From contig CAZDRX010000003.1 in assembly GCA_964508225.1 (NCBI GenBank), positions 21,791 through 85,790 on the forward strand: a stretch of 64,000 nt of DNA, given 5' to 3'. How positions within the stretch are numbered: position 1 is the first letter of the stretch; the number at the start of each line of letters is the position of its first letter. Position numbers and translations under genes: made by a program. The DNA comes from CAZDRX01 sp964508225. Lineage in GTDB: Bacteria > Patescibacteriota > Gracilibacteria > Peribacterales > Peribacteraceae. The notes beneath the pieces were generated by a model. It was not told where the DNA came from and did no database searches. It saw nothing but the letters and a program-made list of their open reading frames with translations. Positions 1-7,852 of the stretch are shown here, in pieces.

Positions 1-1485
1 GGCATCCGCCATCGTCACCGGAATCCTGCCGTAGCCGTAGATCCTCGCCACTTCCTCCACGAGGTCGTGCTTGCCGGAGATATCCGTGCGCCACTCGGGA
101 GCGGTGACGGTCAGTCTCTTGCCTGCCGCCTTCACCGTGAAGCCGAGGTCACCCAAGATTTGCTTCGCCTTCGCAGGTGTGATCTCGGCGCCCGTGACAT
201 CGCCGAACGTTTCGAGCGGGATCGTGATGGCTTTCTTCGGTGCGTGCTTGCCCCACGTCAGAATCTTGGAGGCCACGGCGGCCTTGGGATGGAGCTGGAG
301 GAACAGCTCCACAGCACGGGCAAGACCCTGCTCTGCCGTTCTGAGCGTCACGCCTTTCTCGTAGACGGTGGCGGCATCTGTCCGGTGACCCATCGCGACG
401 ATCGTCTTACGGACGGACGTCGGTTTGATCACACCCGCCTGAATGAAGATGCGCTTCGTCGTCGGTTTGTTACTCGTGCGTAGCCCTCCCATCACACCGA
501 AGAGATCGAAGATGCCCGCATCATCACTCATGATCACCGCGCCTTCCGGCAGCGGACGTTTCACGTCGTCGAGGGTCGTGATCGTCTCGCCCTTCTTCGC
601 CGTGCGGATCACCGGTGTTCCCTTGAAGTCGTCGGCATCGAACGCGTGGAGCGGCATGCCCACCTCCATGAGCACGTAGTTCGTGATGTCGACCGTGAGA
701 TTGATCGACCTCCATCCTGTGGCTTCCAGACGCCGTTTCATCCACTCGGGCGTCTCACCCTCTCCGTCGATGGTCACGAGGACGCCGTTATAATCCGTCA
801 CGAGATCGGGCACCTCATTCTTCAGGGTGAAACTTCCGGACTTCGGTTCCTTGATCGCAGGAATCTTCGGTTCTTTCTTCCACGTTGCGAGTCCGAGTGC
901 CACGAGTTCACGCGCCACACCGATGTGCGAGAAGAGATCGGGACGGTTCGTGATCGCGTGATTGTCGATGTGGAAGACGACGTCGTTCAGATTCAGCGCC
1001 TGCCTAAGCGGCGTGCCCGTCTTGAAGCCGCGGGGCGTCAGATCCGCGATCGGACGTGCGCCGTCCTCGGGCTTGGACGGGAAAAGACTCGCAAGTTCGA
1101 TCTCCTCGGCCGCGCAGATCATGCCCTCACTCTCGACGCCTCTGATCTTCACCTTTGCGAGCGTCACCTCTTCCTTGCCGCCGGCCATCACCGTCGTGCC
1201 TGCGTGTGCGAAGGCCACGTGCATGCCATCGCGGAGGTTCGTGCCGCCGCACACCACATGCTTGAGTCCCTGCTCCGTCTCAATGTCGCAGACGGAGAGC
1301 TTGTCGGCGTTCGGGTGCTTGCCCAGATTCGTCACTTTCCCGACCACCACGCCGTCCAGATACTTTCCCTGTTTCACGGTGTCGTCCACTTCGCCCACAC
1401 TGCACGTGATGCGGTCAGCGATCACCTGCGGGTCTGTTTCGACCCAGTCGACGAAATCGGAGAGCCAGTCGCGGGAGACTTTCAT
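1..1485 (-). CDS. pheT: Phenylalanyl-tRNA synthetase beta subunit, C-terminus cut by window edge
   Basis: Charges tRNA-Phe together with PheS in the cytoplasm. The minus-strand frame is open from the ATG at 1485 to base 1 (495 codons). It starts MKVSRDWLSDFVD, typical of PheT. An EMAP/tRNA-binding domain follows (about residues 40-150, GKVTNLGKHPNADKLSV), then the B1 signature NRPDLFSHIGVARE near residue 180, a B3/B4 core, and the start of the B5 domain ending in VEEVARIYGYGRIP at the edge. Bacterial PheT is usually about 800 residues, so roughly 300 C-terminal residues lie to the left. TAGGCT ends 7 nt before the ATG, which supports this start and suggests a leaderless mRNA. No pheS is visible here. 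Confidence 0.96.
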   Translation of the reverse strand, partial: MKVSRDWLSDFVDWVETDPQVIADRITCSVGEVDDTVKQGKYLDGVVVGKVTNLGKHPNADKLSVCDIETEQGLKHVVCGGTNLRDGMHVAFAHAGTTVMAGGKEEVTLAKVKIRGVESEGMICAAEEIELASLFPSKPEDGARPIADLTPRGFKTGTPLRQALNLNDVVFHIDNHAITNRPDLFSHIGVARELVALGLATWKKEPKIPAIKEPKSGSFTLKNEVPDLVTDYNGVLVTIDGEGETPEWMKRRLEATGWRSINLTVDITNYVLMEVGMPLHAFDADDFKGTPVIRTAKKGETITTLDDVKRPLPEGAVIMSDDAGIFDLFGVMGGLRTSNKPTTKRIFIQAGVIKPTSVRKTIVAMGHRTDAATVYEKGVTLRTAEQGLARAVELFLQLHPKAAVASKILTWGKHAPKKAITIPLETFGDVTGAEITPAKAKQILGDLGFTVKAAGKRLTVTAPEWRTDISGKHDLVEEVARIYGYGRIPVTMADA

Positions 1486-1492
1486 GCGGCCT

Positions 1493-1498
1493 AGCCTA
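1493..1498 (-). promoter_or_regulatory. -10 element of pheT
   Basis: TAGGCT on the minus strand, 7 nt before the pheT ATG; the first transcribed base should fall at or next to the start codon. Confidence 0.55.
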
Positions 1499-1553
1499 CG
1501 CGAGACGGTTTTTCCTGTACACTGATCTCCGCTTATCTCTTCCACCTTTTCGT

Positions 1554-1820
1554 ATGGCCCTTCTCAGCAAGAAGAAGCAGACGTGCGCTCTGCCGTGCGT
1601 GATCATCAAGTGGACGCTCTGCGTTCTCCTCCTGATCGTCGCGGTTGCCGCACTCGTCGGCGTCTTCCAGACTCACATCATCGATCTCGCGCCGATGCGC
1701 GTGCAGTTCGGCTCCACGTCCGGTTCTCTCAGCATCGTCGCGTTCACCCTTGCCTCTGTGGCGTGGTTGAAGCACATGATCTGCTGCATGAGCCCGTGTG
1801 AGGCCTGTTCCACGAAGTAG
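1554..1820 (+). CDS. Small cysteine-rich membrane protein of unknown function
   Basis: An 88-residue protein that I do not recognise. It has a basic N-terminus (SKKKQ), a hydrophobic segment at about residues 17-38 and a second at about 58-75, so probably two membrane spans. Seven cysteines are clustered at the ends: C12, C16 and C23, then C77, C78, C82 and C85. The C-terminal CCMSPCEAC could bind metal or form disulfides (inference). It is divergent from pheT and precedes tRNA-Ser. An extended -10 (TGTACACT, 1516-1523) lies about 30 nt upstream, so a short leader is likely. It reads as a real gene because of its hydrophobic pattern and its fit between pheT and the tRNA. Confidence 0.7.
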   Translation: MALLSKKKQTCALPCVIIKWTLCVLLLIVAVAALVGVFQTHIIDLAPMRVQFGSTSGSLSIVAFTLASVAWLKHMICCMSPCEACSTK

Positions 1821-1828
1821 TGATTTCC

Positions 1829-1856
1829 GGCGGGTGAGGCGTTATACTCACCCGCC
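1829..1856 (+). promoter_or_regulatory. Perfect 10-bp inverted repeat carrying the tRNA-Ser -10 element
   Basis: GGCGGGTGAG (1829-1838) is perfectly complementary to CTCACCCGCC (1847-1856), with an 8-base loop. TATACT (1843-1848) spans the loop and right arm and lies 12 nt before the mature tRNA 5' end. It may be promoter plus operator; there is no U-tract, so a terminator is unlikely. Confidence 0.45.
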
Positions 1857-1860
1857 CAAT

Positions 1861-1950
1861 GGAGAGGTCGCATAGTGGCCTAGTGCGCTCGCTTGGAAAG
1901 CGAGTAGACGTGAAAACGTCTCGGGAGTTCGAATCTCCCCCTCTCCGCCA
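1861..1950 (+). tRNA. tRNA-Ser (anticodon GGA), CCA encoded
   Basis: Class II tRNA of 90 nt. Acceptor GGAGAGG (1861-1867) pairs with CCTCTCC (1940-1946), then discriminator G and encoded CCA. The anticodon stem CTCGC/GCGAG encloses loop TTGGAAA with anticodon GGA at 1895-1897. A long variable arm (AGACG/CGTCT) and a T arm (GGGAG, TTCGAAT, CTCCC) are present, as expected for serine. Confidence 0.97.
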
Positions 1951-1963
1951 CGGATTACGGAAG

Positions 1964-1993
1964 GCCGCTGACAGTTTCTGCCGCGGCTTTTTT
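1964..1993 (+). terminator. Intrinsic terminator after tRNA-Ser
   Basis: GCCGC (1964-1968) pairs with GCGGC (1983-1987), with an inner CAG/CTG pairing, followed directly by six T residues. Confidence 0.65.
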
Positions 1994-2090
1994 CCTTTGC
2001 GATGCGGTTGACCGCGGGGCAGACATAGGAGGTAACGACTAGCGCGATTCGCGGCTTTTTCATACGCTGGAACCCACATCAATATTGGTG

Positions 2091-4469
2091 ATGAAGCACA
2101 CTCCTTTCGCACGCCGGTTGGCATGGATCAATCGGTCCCTTCTCATCGATGTGGCATGCCTCGTCGTCGTCGGTTTTTGCTGCATCCTGCTCTACCGCGT
2201 GGTGCAGCCGTCGTTCGGCACGGCGTCCTACGGCGTCGGGAAGACATGGGGCACGTCACCGCTACCCGTGCAGGTCGTCCTGCCGGAGGTGACGGAGCTC
2301 AAGGTGTCCTTCACGCTGGAAGTGCCCGTGTTCGCACCGCACTGGTACATCATCCGTGCAGACGATTGTATCCGCAGCTTGTCGGTGGACGGTCACGATG
2401 TGAGCGAGGTGCTCCCGCCATGCACATTGCCGGGAGAGCCTCTCCGTCTCAACCTCGGCGAACAACTGCGGACGGGCAGCCACACGCTCAGCTTCACCGT
2501 ACAGAGCGGTGGCAGGGAACTCATCGGTTTCGACATGGCACCGTCCTTGCTCGATCCGCTCATCCTCGGTGTCTGGCTCCTGCTCCTCGCAGGTGTCTTC
2601 ATCTTGCTGCATCTCGTGTCGCGTGCGTATCGCAGCACACTGCATACACGTCCCACAGCGCATCCGCTTCACCGGAATCTCCCCACAGTCGTCTGGCTTC
2701 TCGGCAAGTTCCGCAGTCCGCTCGTGCTCGCGTGGGTTCTCTGTGCGGTCTTCTTCTTCACGTACGCCACCGTCCAGCCGCGGATCATCTCCGGCTACTA
2801 CACCGATGCGGGCAAGGAGCTCCACCTTTTCCGCGGCACCTTCTCGGCTCCCCGTGAGTCGGAAGACTGGTACAACCTCTTCTTCGCGGTGCGTTACGGA
2901 TGGCTCCGTCCGCCGACACTCCGCGTCATGGGGGACGACTGCGTGCAGGGACTCGTCATCAACGGACTGCGCATCCCCGGCCTGCAGAACGAAGCATGCG
3001 GCTATGACATCGGCGCGCGGGTGCAGATCACGGATTATGTCCATCGCGGCATCAACACGATGCAGGCCGTGGTGCACAATGCCGGTGGCGCCGGCGCTCT
3101 CCACATCAAAGTGGATCAGTCAGATCCGCTCCTGACCTTCCTCCTCTTCATGGCGGCTCTCAGCGGGGGAGTCGGTCTCTGGATGACCATCCGACGCTCC
3201 CGCGTGGGTGCGGATCGTCTTCTTGCAGCTCTCATCTTCGTCGGCATCGCAGCGCGTCTGTTCTACTTCTTCGCGACACCCTTCTTCGTGCGTGCCAACG
3301 ACGTCGACGGTCATATCGAGTACGCGCACTTTCTCCTGGATCATGGCCGGCTCCCGGGCATGCGTGACACATGGGAATCGTTCCAGCCGCCGCTCTACTA
3401 CATCGTGAGCGCGGGGATCATCGGCGTCGCGCGGGAGCTCCGCATTCAGGGGCATGACGAGATCCGCGTCGTGCAATCGCTCAGTCCCATTCTTGCGATC
3501 ATCGCATTCCTCCTCTGCGTGGGGATGATCCGACGCCTCGTCGACCCCGGGAAACACCGCATGGAATTCATGATGGCAGTCGCGGCACTCGCGGTGTTGC
3601 CGGGCTCCATTTACAACGCAGGGCGCGTGAACAATGACGTGCTCGTGCAGTTCTTCATGATTCTCGGTCTCTACGAACTCATCCGCTGCTTCGATCCCGG
3701 CGCACGGCGTGTCCGCCACTGGCTCATTGCGTGTCTCTCCCTTGCGCTCGGTGTCGCGACGAAGACGAATGCGCTCATCCTCGCTCCGCCGCTCATTCTT
3801 GCGACGCCGTTCATCTTCTGGAATACGGGGTGGAAGAAGTGGCCCCTCGCCGTCCTCACCGGACTCTTCGCGGTCGGGTGTTACCTCGGTGTGTATATGA
3901 TGCGCAATCCGGAGAAGGACAACGTCATCGTCACGAATATCGTCACGAATTCCGTCGCGCTCAACGGTGATCTCATCATTCCGAATACGCCGCGAGCATT
4001 CCTTGAGTTCTCCCCGTTGCAGGTGCTCCTGCATCCGTTCAACGACGGATGGAACGATGCGCAGCGTCGCCAGTACTTCCTCGAGTACCTCTACAAGTCA
4101 GCCTTCTTCGGTGAGTGGGGCTTCCCCGAGCCGTACCTCTTCGTGGGACGCTGGCTCGTGCTCGCAGGCATGTTCTGTATTCCCCTCGGACTGCTCGGCA
4201 TCTTCATGGCGATCCGTCGCCGTCAGCCCGCCGGATACCTGATGCTTACGTACGGTCTGAGCGTGCTCCTCCTCCACGCCGTCTTCCGGTACCAGTATCC
4301 GTTCAGTCCGTCGCAGGATTTCCGGTACGTCTCATCCGTCTCCGTGGTGATGGCTGCATTCACCGCACTCGGCGTCTCCTGCCTCCCGAAGACGCTCCGT
4401 CCGTACGGAGCGGCCGCGCTCGCGCTCTTCGTCGCGGTTGCTGTCTCCTTCCTCATCCGGCTTCCGTAA
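2091..4469 (+). CDS. GT-C (PMT/GT39-like) membrane glycosyltransferase with duplicated beta-sandwich module
   Basis: About 792 residues with many membrane spans. After the first span comes an extracytoplasmic domain (about residues 55-150) containing RADDCIRSLSVDG. A second copy of the same pattern (MGDDCVQGLVING) occurs at about 275-345 after another span. Both end in an Asn/Gly-rich strand (NAGGAG in the second), like galactose-binding-fold modules. The GT-C core then carries NDVDGHIEYAHFLLDHG and FQPPLYY, equivalent to the acidic loop and HPPLYY motifs of polyprenyl-phosphate-sugar-dependent PMT enzymes. It likely transfers a sugar outside the cell from a lipid carrier; the acceptor is unknown. 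The ATG at 2091 was chosen; TTG 2085 and GTG 2088 are in frame. No clear -10 or ribosome site was seen. Confidence 0.8.
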   Translation: MKHTPFARRLAWINRSLLIDVACLVVVGFCCILLYRVVQPSFGTASYGVGKTWGTSPLPVQVVLPEVTELKVSFTLEVPVFAPHWYIIRADDCIRSLSVDGHDVSEVLPPCTLPGEPLRLNLGEQLRTGSHTLSFTVQSGGRELIGFDMAPSLLDPLILGVWLLLLAGVFILLHLVSRAYRSTLHTRPTAHPLHRNLPTVVWLLGKFRSPLVLAWVLCAVFFFTYATVQPRIISGYYTDAGKELHLFRGTFSAPRESEDWYNLFFAVRYGWLRPPTLRVMGDDCVQGLVINGLRIPGLQNEACGYDIGARVQITDYVHRGINTMQAVVHNAGGAGALHIKVDQSDPLLTFLLFMAALSGGVGLWMTIRRSRVGADRLLAALIFVGIAARLFYFFATPFFVRANDVDGHIEYAHFLLDHGRLPGMRDTWESFQPPLYYIVSAGIIGVARELRIQGHDEIRVVQSLSPILAIIAFLLCVGMIRRLVDPGKHRMEFMMAVAALAVLPGSIYNAGRVNNDVLVQFFMILGLYELIRCFDPGARRVRHWLIACLSLALGVATKTNALILAPPLILATPFIFWNTGWKKWPLAVLTGLFAVGCYLGVYMMRNPEKDNVIVTNIVTNSVALNGDLIIPNTPRAFLEFSPLQVLLHPFNDGWNDAQRRQYFLEYLYKSAFFGEWGFPEPYLFVGRWLVLAGMFCIPLGLLGIFMAIRRRQPAGYLMLTYGLSVLLLHAVFRYQYPFSPSQDFRYVSSVSVVMAAFTALGVSCLPKTLRPYGAAALALFVAVAVSFLIRLP

Positions 4470-4478
4470 CGCTGATTC

Positions 4479-4508
4479 AAAAAAACCGGAGTGCACGTCG
4501 CACTCCGG
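4479..4508 (-). terminator. Intrinsic terminator of the DUF4383 gene
   Basis: On the minus strand a 9-bp stem (CCGGAGTGC/GCACTCCGG, 5-base loop) is followed by seven T residues. It sits between two convergent genes. Confidence 0.8.
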
Positions 4509-4526
4509 CTTGGCTTTCGTGAGCGA

Positions 4527-4877
4527 TTACTTGCCGCTGCCGAAACCGACGACCAGACAGGCCGCGCTGATGGCGAGGTGCAGGTAGTTGTCGGCATCGT
4601 TCACGTGGAAGAGGCCGAGGATGTCTCCACCCATGGCGAATCCGACGACGGTGACGACTCCGTACACAAGACCGAAGACAATGAGGAACAGGCGTGAGGA
4701 GGACTGGCTTGAGTTGAAGGCGAAGAGACCGACGAGACCGCTCGCGATGTGGACGACGTTGTGGACCGTATCGACTTCAAAGAAGAGCAGCATGCCCGGG
4801 ACGAAGAATCCGGCGATGCCGACGAGGAGGAGCACGATGCCCAAAATGCCGGTGAGCGGCTTCACGAGAAGGTTCAT
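4527..4877 (-). CDS. DUF4383-like four-span membrane protein
   Basis: A 116-residue protein with four hydrophobic segments. The pattern VDTVHNVVHIASGLVGL with a later conserved aromatic/His patch (NDADNYLHLAISAACL) is characteristic of the DUF4383 family, whose function is unknown. A -10-like TAGAAT lies about 35 nt upstream of the ATG on the minus strand, so this gene probably has a short leader, unlike most neighbours. It is the only gene between the terminator at 4479-4508 and rpmB. Confidence 0.8.
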   Translation of the reverse strand: MNLLVKPLTGILGIVLLLVGIAGFFVPGMLLFFEVDTVHNVVHIASGLVGLFAFNSSQSSSRLFLIVFGLVYGVVTVVGFAMGGDILGLFHVNDADNYLHLAISAACLVVGFGSGK

Positions 4878-4987
4878 GGAAAATATGGAGAGGAAGTAAA
4901 GTTATCGGTGATTCTACCACGCTTCTGAGGCCGTCGATCACGCAAAAGAACACCGCAACATAACGGAGAGACTTGTACATCTGTTGA

Positions 4988-5191
4988 TTAGCCTCCTTTC
5001 GAGAGCTGCTTCGCGAGCGTGCGGAGGTAGGACGTGGAGACTTTCATCTTCACGAAATTGCCCGTCTTCGGATCGTAGACGCGCTTCTTGACGATGTTCG
5101 CCTTGAACGTGCGGCGCGTGGCGCGCAGCGAGTGGCTCCGGCGGTTACCCGCGGATCCTTTCTTGCCGGTCATCTGGCAGATTCTGGCCAT
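4988..5191 (-). CDS. rpmB: 50S ribosomal protein L28
   Basis: A 67-residue basic protein of the large ribosomal subunit. It starts MARICQMTGKKGSAGNRRSH and continues with RATRRTFKANIVKKRVYD, the standard L28 signature, and has normal length. The internal ATG at 5191 was chosen over an upstream in-frame start because L28 proteins begin MARxCxxTGK. A consensus-like promoter (TTGACG, 17 nt, TACATT) lies just upstream and predicts a leader of only about 5 nt. The single Cys gives no zinc-ribbon CxxC pair. Confidence 0.95.
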   Translation of the reverse strand: MARICQMTGKKGSAGNRRSHSLRATRRTFKANIVKKRVYDPKTGNFVKMKVSTSYLRTLAKQLSKGG

Positions 5192-5202
5192 AGAGCTGAA
5201 TG

Positions 5203-5231
5203 AATGTACAGAGATCATTGCCCCCCGTCAA
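5203..5231 (-). promoter_or_regulatory. rpmB: Sigma70-type promoter of rpmB
   Basis: Minus strand: -35 TTGACG (5231-5226), 17-nt spacer, -10 TACATT (5208-5203), 11 nt before the ATG. Confidence 0.75.
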
Positions 5232-5282
5232 CCCTTCGTGCTGCGCTTTTCCGCCTGTCATGGGGTGTTTCGGCGCTGGTGG

Positions 5283-5288
5283 TAGCAT
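5283..5288 (+). promoter_or_regulatory. -10 element of the GT2-GT4 fusion gene
   Basis: TAGCAT ends 7 nt before GTG 5296. The hexamer overlaps the alternative ATG at 5287, which favours the GTG start. Confidence 0.5.
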
Positions 5289-5295
5289 GGCACCC

Positions 5296-7230
5296 GTGTT
5301 CACCGGATTCCTCAGGTCGGCGCCCTCCGCCTCCCCCGTCCCGCCGACGGCGGTCTGTGATCTGGTGATCCCGGCCTTCAACCGCCCTGATCTCCTGCGG
5401 GATCTGCTCGCAAGCCTCGAGCGGCACACGAACCGGAGCCTTCTCGGAATGATCTGGATCGGCGACGATGCAAGCGACAGTTTCAGTCGTGCCGAGTTCG
5501 TGCGTCTCGCGAAACGCTGCACCCTCCCCGTCACGCTTCTCCGGCACGAGAAGAATCTCGGATTTGCGGGCAACTGCAACACGCTGCTCCGGCGCGTCGC
5601 GCGTCCGTACTGCATCGTCCTCAATACGGACGTCACGGTTCCTCCGTTCTGGCTCGAGCGCATGCTCGCGCCGCTCCGGCAGGATCCGTCGACCGGACTC
5701 GCGACTCCTTTCGGAACGCACGCCGCCAACCATACGCTCCGTCTTCAGCCCGGCCAGAGCTGGATCGAGGCCGACCGGCTGCTTGCGTCCAGAACGCCCG
5801 CATTCCCCGACGACTGCACAGCTATCGGCTTCTGCCTTGGCATGGATGTGGAGCTTCTCCGGAAGCATGATCTCTTTTCTTTCGACCCGTCGTACGGCCG
5901 CGGCTACGGCGAGGATACCGATCTCCACTACCGCGTTCTTGCGAAAGGTCTTCGCTCCGTCATCGTGGACAATCTCCTCATTCACCACACGGAAGGCGCG
6001 TCGTTCTCCACGGTGCCGGACGGAAAAAAAATCCGTGCCGAGGGGATGGAGCGCTTCCTGAAGCGCTGGGGGGATACGCACGCGCTTGCGTACACGGCGT
6101 TCGAGAAGAGAGATGCGCTCGCGGCGACGATCGATCCCCAGACCCGCGCGCTCCGGTTCCGCTCTCCGCCGCAGCACTTCGATGTCCTGTTTGTCCTCCC
6201 GAGCACGCACCTCCGGTACGGCGGCGTGTGGTTCGTCTGCAGGATGCTCCAGTCGCTCACGCTCGCGGGTCTCCGAGTCGCCGCGTACGTGAAGGATCGC
6301 CCGAACATCATCGCCGACACCTCGCCGTTCGGATTCACCGTCTTTCAGGATTCTGAGGATCTCCGCACTTCCGTGGCATCGCTCGGGTGCGTTGTCTCCA
6401 CATCCGATGTGACGATCCGTACCGCACTCTCTCTTTCCCAGCAGTACCGATGCACGGAAGCGCTCTTTCTCCAGTGCATGGAGGTCGCGTTCCGTTCGGG
6501 CATCAGCATCGACACCTTCCTCCAGTATCGCCGCATTCCGAACGTCGTGACGGTCTCGGAGGCGCTCTGTGATTACATCCGGATCATCCATCCCGACGTG
6601 CATGTGGCGGCGCTTCCCATCGGCCCCGATCCGTTCGTCTTCTATCCGCGTGACTGCGAGAGAATCCCGCGGACGGTCGCGATCGCAGTGAACGCTATTC
6701 CCGAGAAGGCCTACACGCATGCGCTCGAATTCGCGCTCATGCTCCGCGAACGCGGGTTCCATCTCACGTTCTTCGGATGGGATCACGGGAAGCATCCGAT
6801 CCCTCCCGAGATCGGCGAGGTGATGACGGACACGAGCCGCGACGCGCTTGCACACCTCTTCAGCCGTACCGAATTCATCGTCGACGAATCGTACCTCGAG
6901 GGACTCGGACTGCTTCCGCTCGAAGCCGCGTTCTGCGGATGCATCCCGATCACGTCTTCCAAGGGAGCGCCGGAGTATTTCTTCCGCGACGGACGCGACT
7001 GCATCCGGATCTCCGGCTATCTCGGTCTCAAGGATGTTCTTGATGAGATCGCTGCGCTCTCTCCCGGACAGGTCGCGCGCCTGCGGAGCGGTGCCCTGAA
7101 GCTCCGGACAAAGCTCGGACTTCCGCAGGGGCTCGATGTGGCCAACACCGTCTTCAGAGCGCTCGCCAAAGCGCCGGAGCGTCACGGATACGCGACACAG
7201 GAGCAGTACGCCGTCACTCCCGCTCACTGA
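5296..7230 (+). CDS. Two-domain glycosyltransferase (GT2 + GT4-like)
   Basis: About 644 residues. The N-terminal half is a GT2 GT-A fold: DLVIPAFNRPDLLRDLL, GDDAS, NLGFAGNCN, the acidic NTDVTVPPFW and GEDTDLHYR. This resembles rhamnosyl/galactosyltransferase-type GT2 enzymes. The C-terminal half begins near HFDVLFVLPSTHLRYGGVW and ends in a GT4-like nucleotide-sugar site: ESYLEGLGLLPLEAAFCG followed by GAPEYFFRDG. It probably adds two successive sugars to a glycan on the cytoplasmic face. GTG 5296 is preferred because of the TAGCAT spacing; ATG 5287 is the alternative. It is divergent from rpmB, and its stop overlaps the msrB stop tail to tail. Confidence 0.8.
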   Translation: MFTGFLRSAPSASPVPPTAVCDLVIPAFNRPDLLRDLLASLERHTNRSLLGMIWIGDDASDSFSRAEFVRLAKRCTLPVTLLRHEKNLGFAGNCNTLLRRVARPYCIVLNTDVTVPPFWLERMLAPLRQDPSTGLATPFGTHAANHTLRLQPGQSWIEADRLLASRTPAFPDDCTAIGFCLGMDVELLRKHDLFSFDPSYGRGYGEDTDLHYRVLAKGLRSVIVDNLLIHHTEGASFSTVPDGKKIRAEGMERFLKRWGDTHALAYTAFEKRDALAATIDPQTRALRFRSPPQHFDVLFVLPSTHLRYGGVWFVCRMLQSLTLAGLRVAAYVKDRPNIIADTSPFGFTVFQDSEDLRTSVASLGCVVSTSDVTIRTALSLSQQYRCTEALFLQCMEVAFRSGISIDTFLQYRRIPNVVTVSEALCDYIRIIHPDVHVAALPIGPDPFVFYPRDCERIPRTVAIAVNAIPEKAYTHALEFALMLRERGFHLTFFGWDHGKHPIPPEIGEVMTDTSRDALAHLFSRTEFIVDESYLEGLGLLPLEAAFCGCIPITSSKGAPEYFFRDGRDCIRISGYLGLKDVLDEIAALSPGQVARLRSGALKLRTKLGLPQGLDVANTVFRALAKAPERHGYATQEQYAVTPAH

Positions 7231-7799
7231 GTCTCGTCCGGCACGAACCGGAGAGCGACGCCGTTCATGCAGTACCGGAGCCCCGTCGGTTCGGGGCCGT
7301 CATTGAAGACGTGGCCGAGGTGGCTGCCGTTCTTCGTGAGGACTTCCGTGCGCGTGACGGTGAGAGTGCGGTCTTCGCGGAGGACGAGAATGTCCGGACT
7401 GATTGGCTGGAAGAAGCTCGGCCATCCCGTTCCCGATTCGAATTTGGTTTCCGAGCGGAACAGAGGTTCGCCCGTATCGGCCGCCACGTAGGTTCCCTTG
7501 CGATGCTCATTCGCGAGGGCGCTTGTGAATGGCGTCTCCGTGCCTCCTTCGCGCATCACGCGGTACGCCTCGGCCGACAGGAGGGCTTTCTCCTCTTCCT
7601 CCGAGAGTGCGGGGATGCCGCAGCTTCCCGGGAAGCATCCCGCCTTCGGCGGCTTGGACGCCTGCATCGACGAACTGACAGATGAGCGCATGCCTGACGA
7701 ACTCGCCACCTGATCCGCAGGCGGAGGCATGATCACGGGTTTCGTACAGCCCGCGAGGAGCAGAAGAGCGAACGCCGGAGCGGAGAGTCGGAGGCGCAT
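7224..7799 (-). CDS. msrB: Lipoprotein peptide-methionine (R)-S-oxide reductase
   Basis: About 191 residues. The N-terminus has a lipoprotein signal peptide ending in the lipobox LAGC, then a Ser/Ala/Pro-rich linker, so it acts outside the membrane on oxidised methionines. The MsrB core shows SGTGWPSFFQPIS, RTEVLTKNGSHLGHVFNDGP and the catalytic-site strand RYCMNGVALRF. The first CxxC zinc pair of classical MsrB is replaced (YVAADTGEPLF), so this is probably a zinc-free form. A second Cys-containing segment (AGCFPGSCGIP) after the linker could recycle the enzyme (inference). The ATG at 7799 was chosen because it begins a typical signal peptide; GTG 7832 is a possible upstream start. Confidence 0.88.
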   Translation of the reverse strand: MRLRLSAPAFALLLLAGCTKPVIMPPPADQVASSSGMRSSVSSSMQASKPPKAGCFPGSCGIPALSEEEEKALLSAEAYRVMREGGTETPFTSALANEHRKGTYVAADTGEPLFRSETKFESGTGWPSFFQPISPDILVLREDRTLTVTRTEVLTKNGSHLGHVFNDGPEPTGLRYCMNGVALRFVPDETQ

Positions 7800-7839
7800 A
7801 GGTGTCTCGTCGGGTCTGGCTATTTTGTACACCTGATCG

Positions 7840-7845
7840 TACCCT
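7840..7845 (+). promoter_or_regulatory. -10 element of the M50 peptidase gene
   Basis: TACCCT ends 7 nt before ATG 7853. Confidence 0.6.
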
Positions 7846-7852
7846 TCCGGCT

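Noticed and set aside
1829..1856. Hairpin read as a terminator of the small membrane-protein gene
   Set aside because: No T run follows it, and the loop/right arm contains the -10 of tRNA-Ser.
5215..7227. 670-codon open frame on the minus strand
   Set aside because: It mirrors the plus-strand GT2-GT4 fusion, is extremely rich in Arg/Glu and has no family motifs; a GC-bias shadow.
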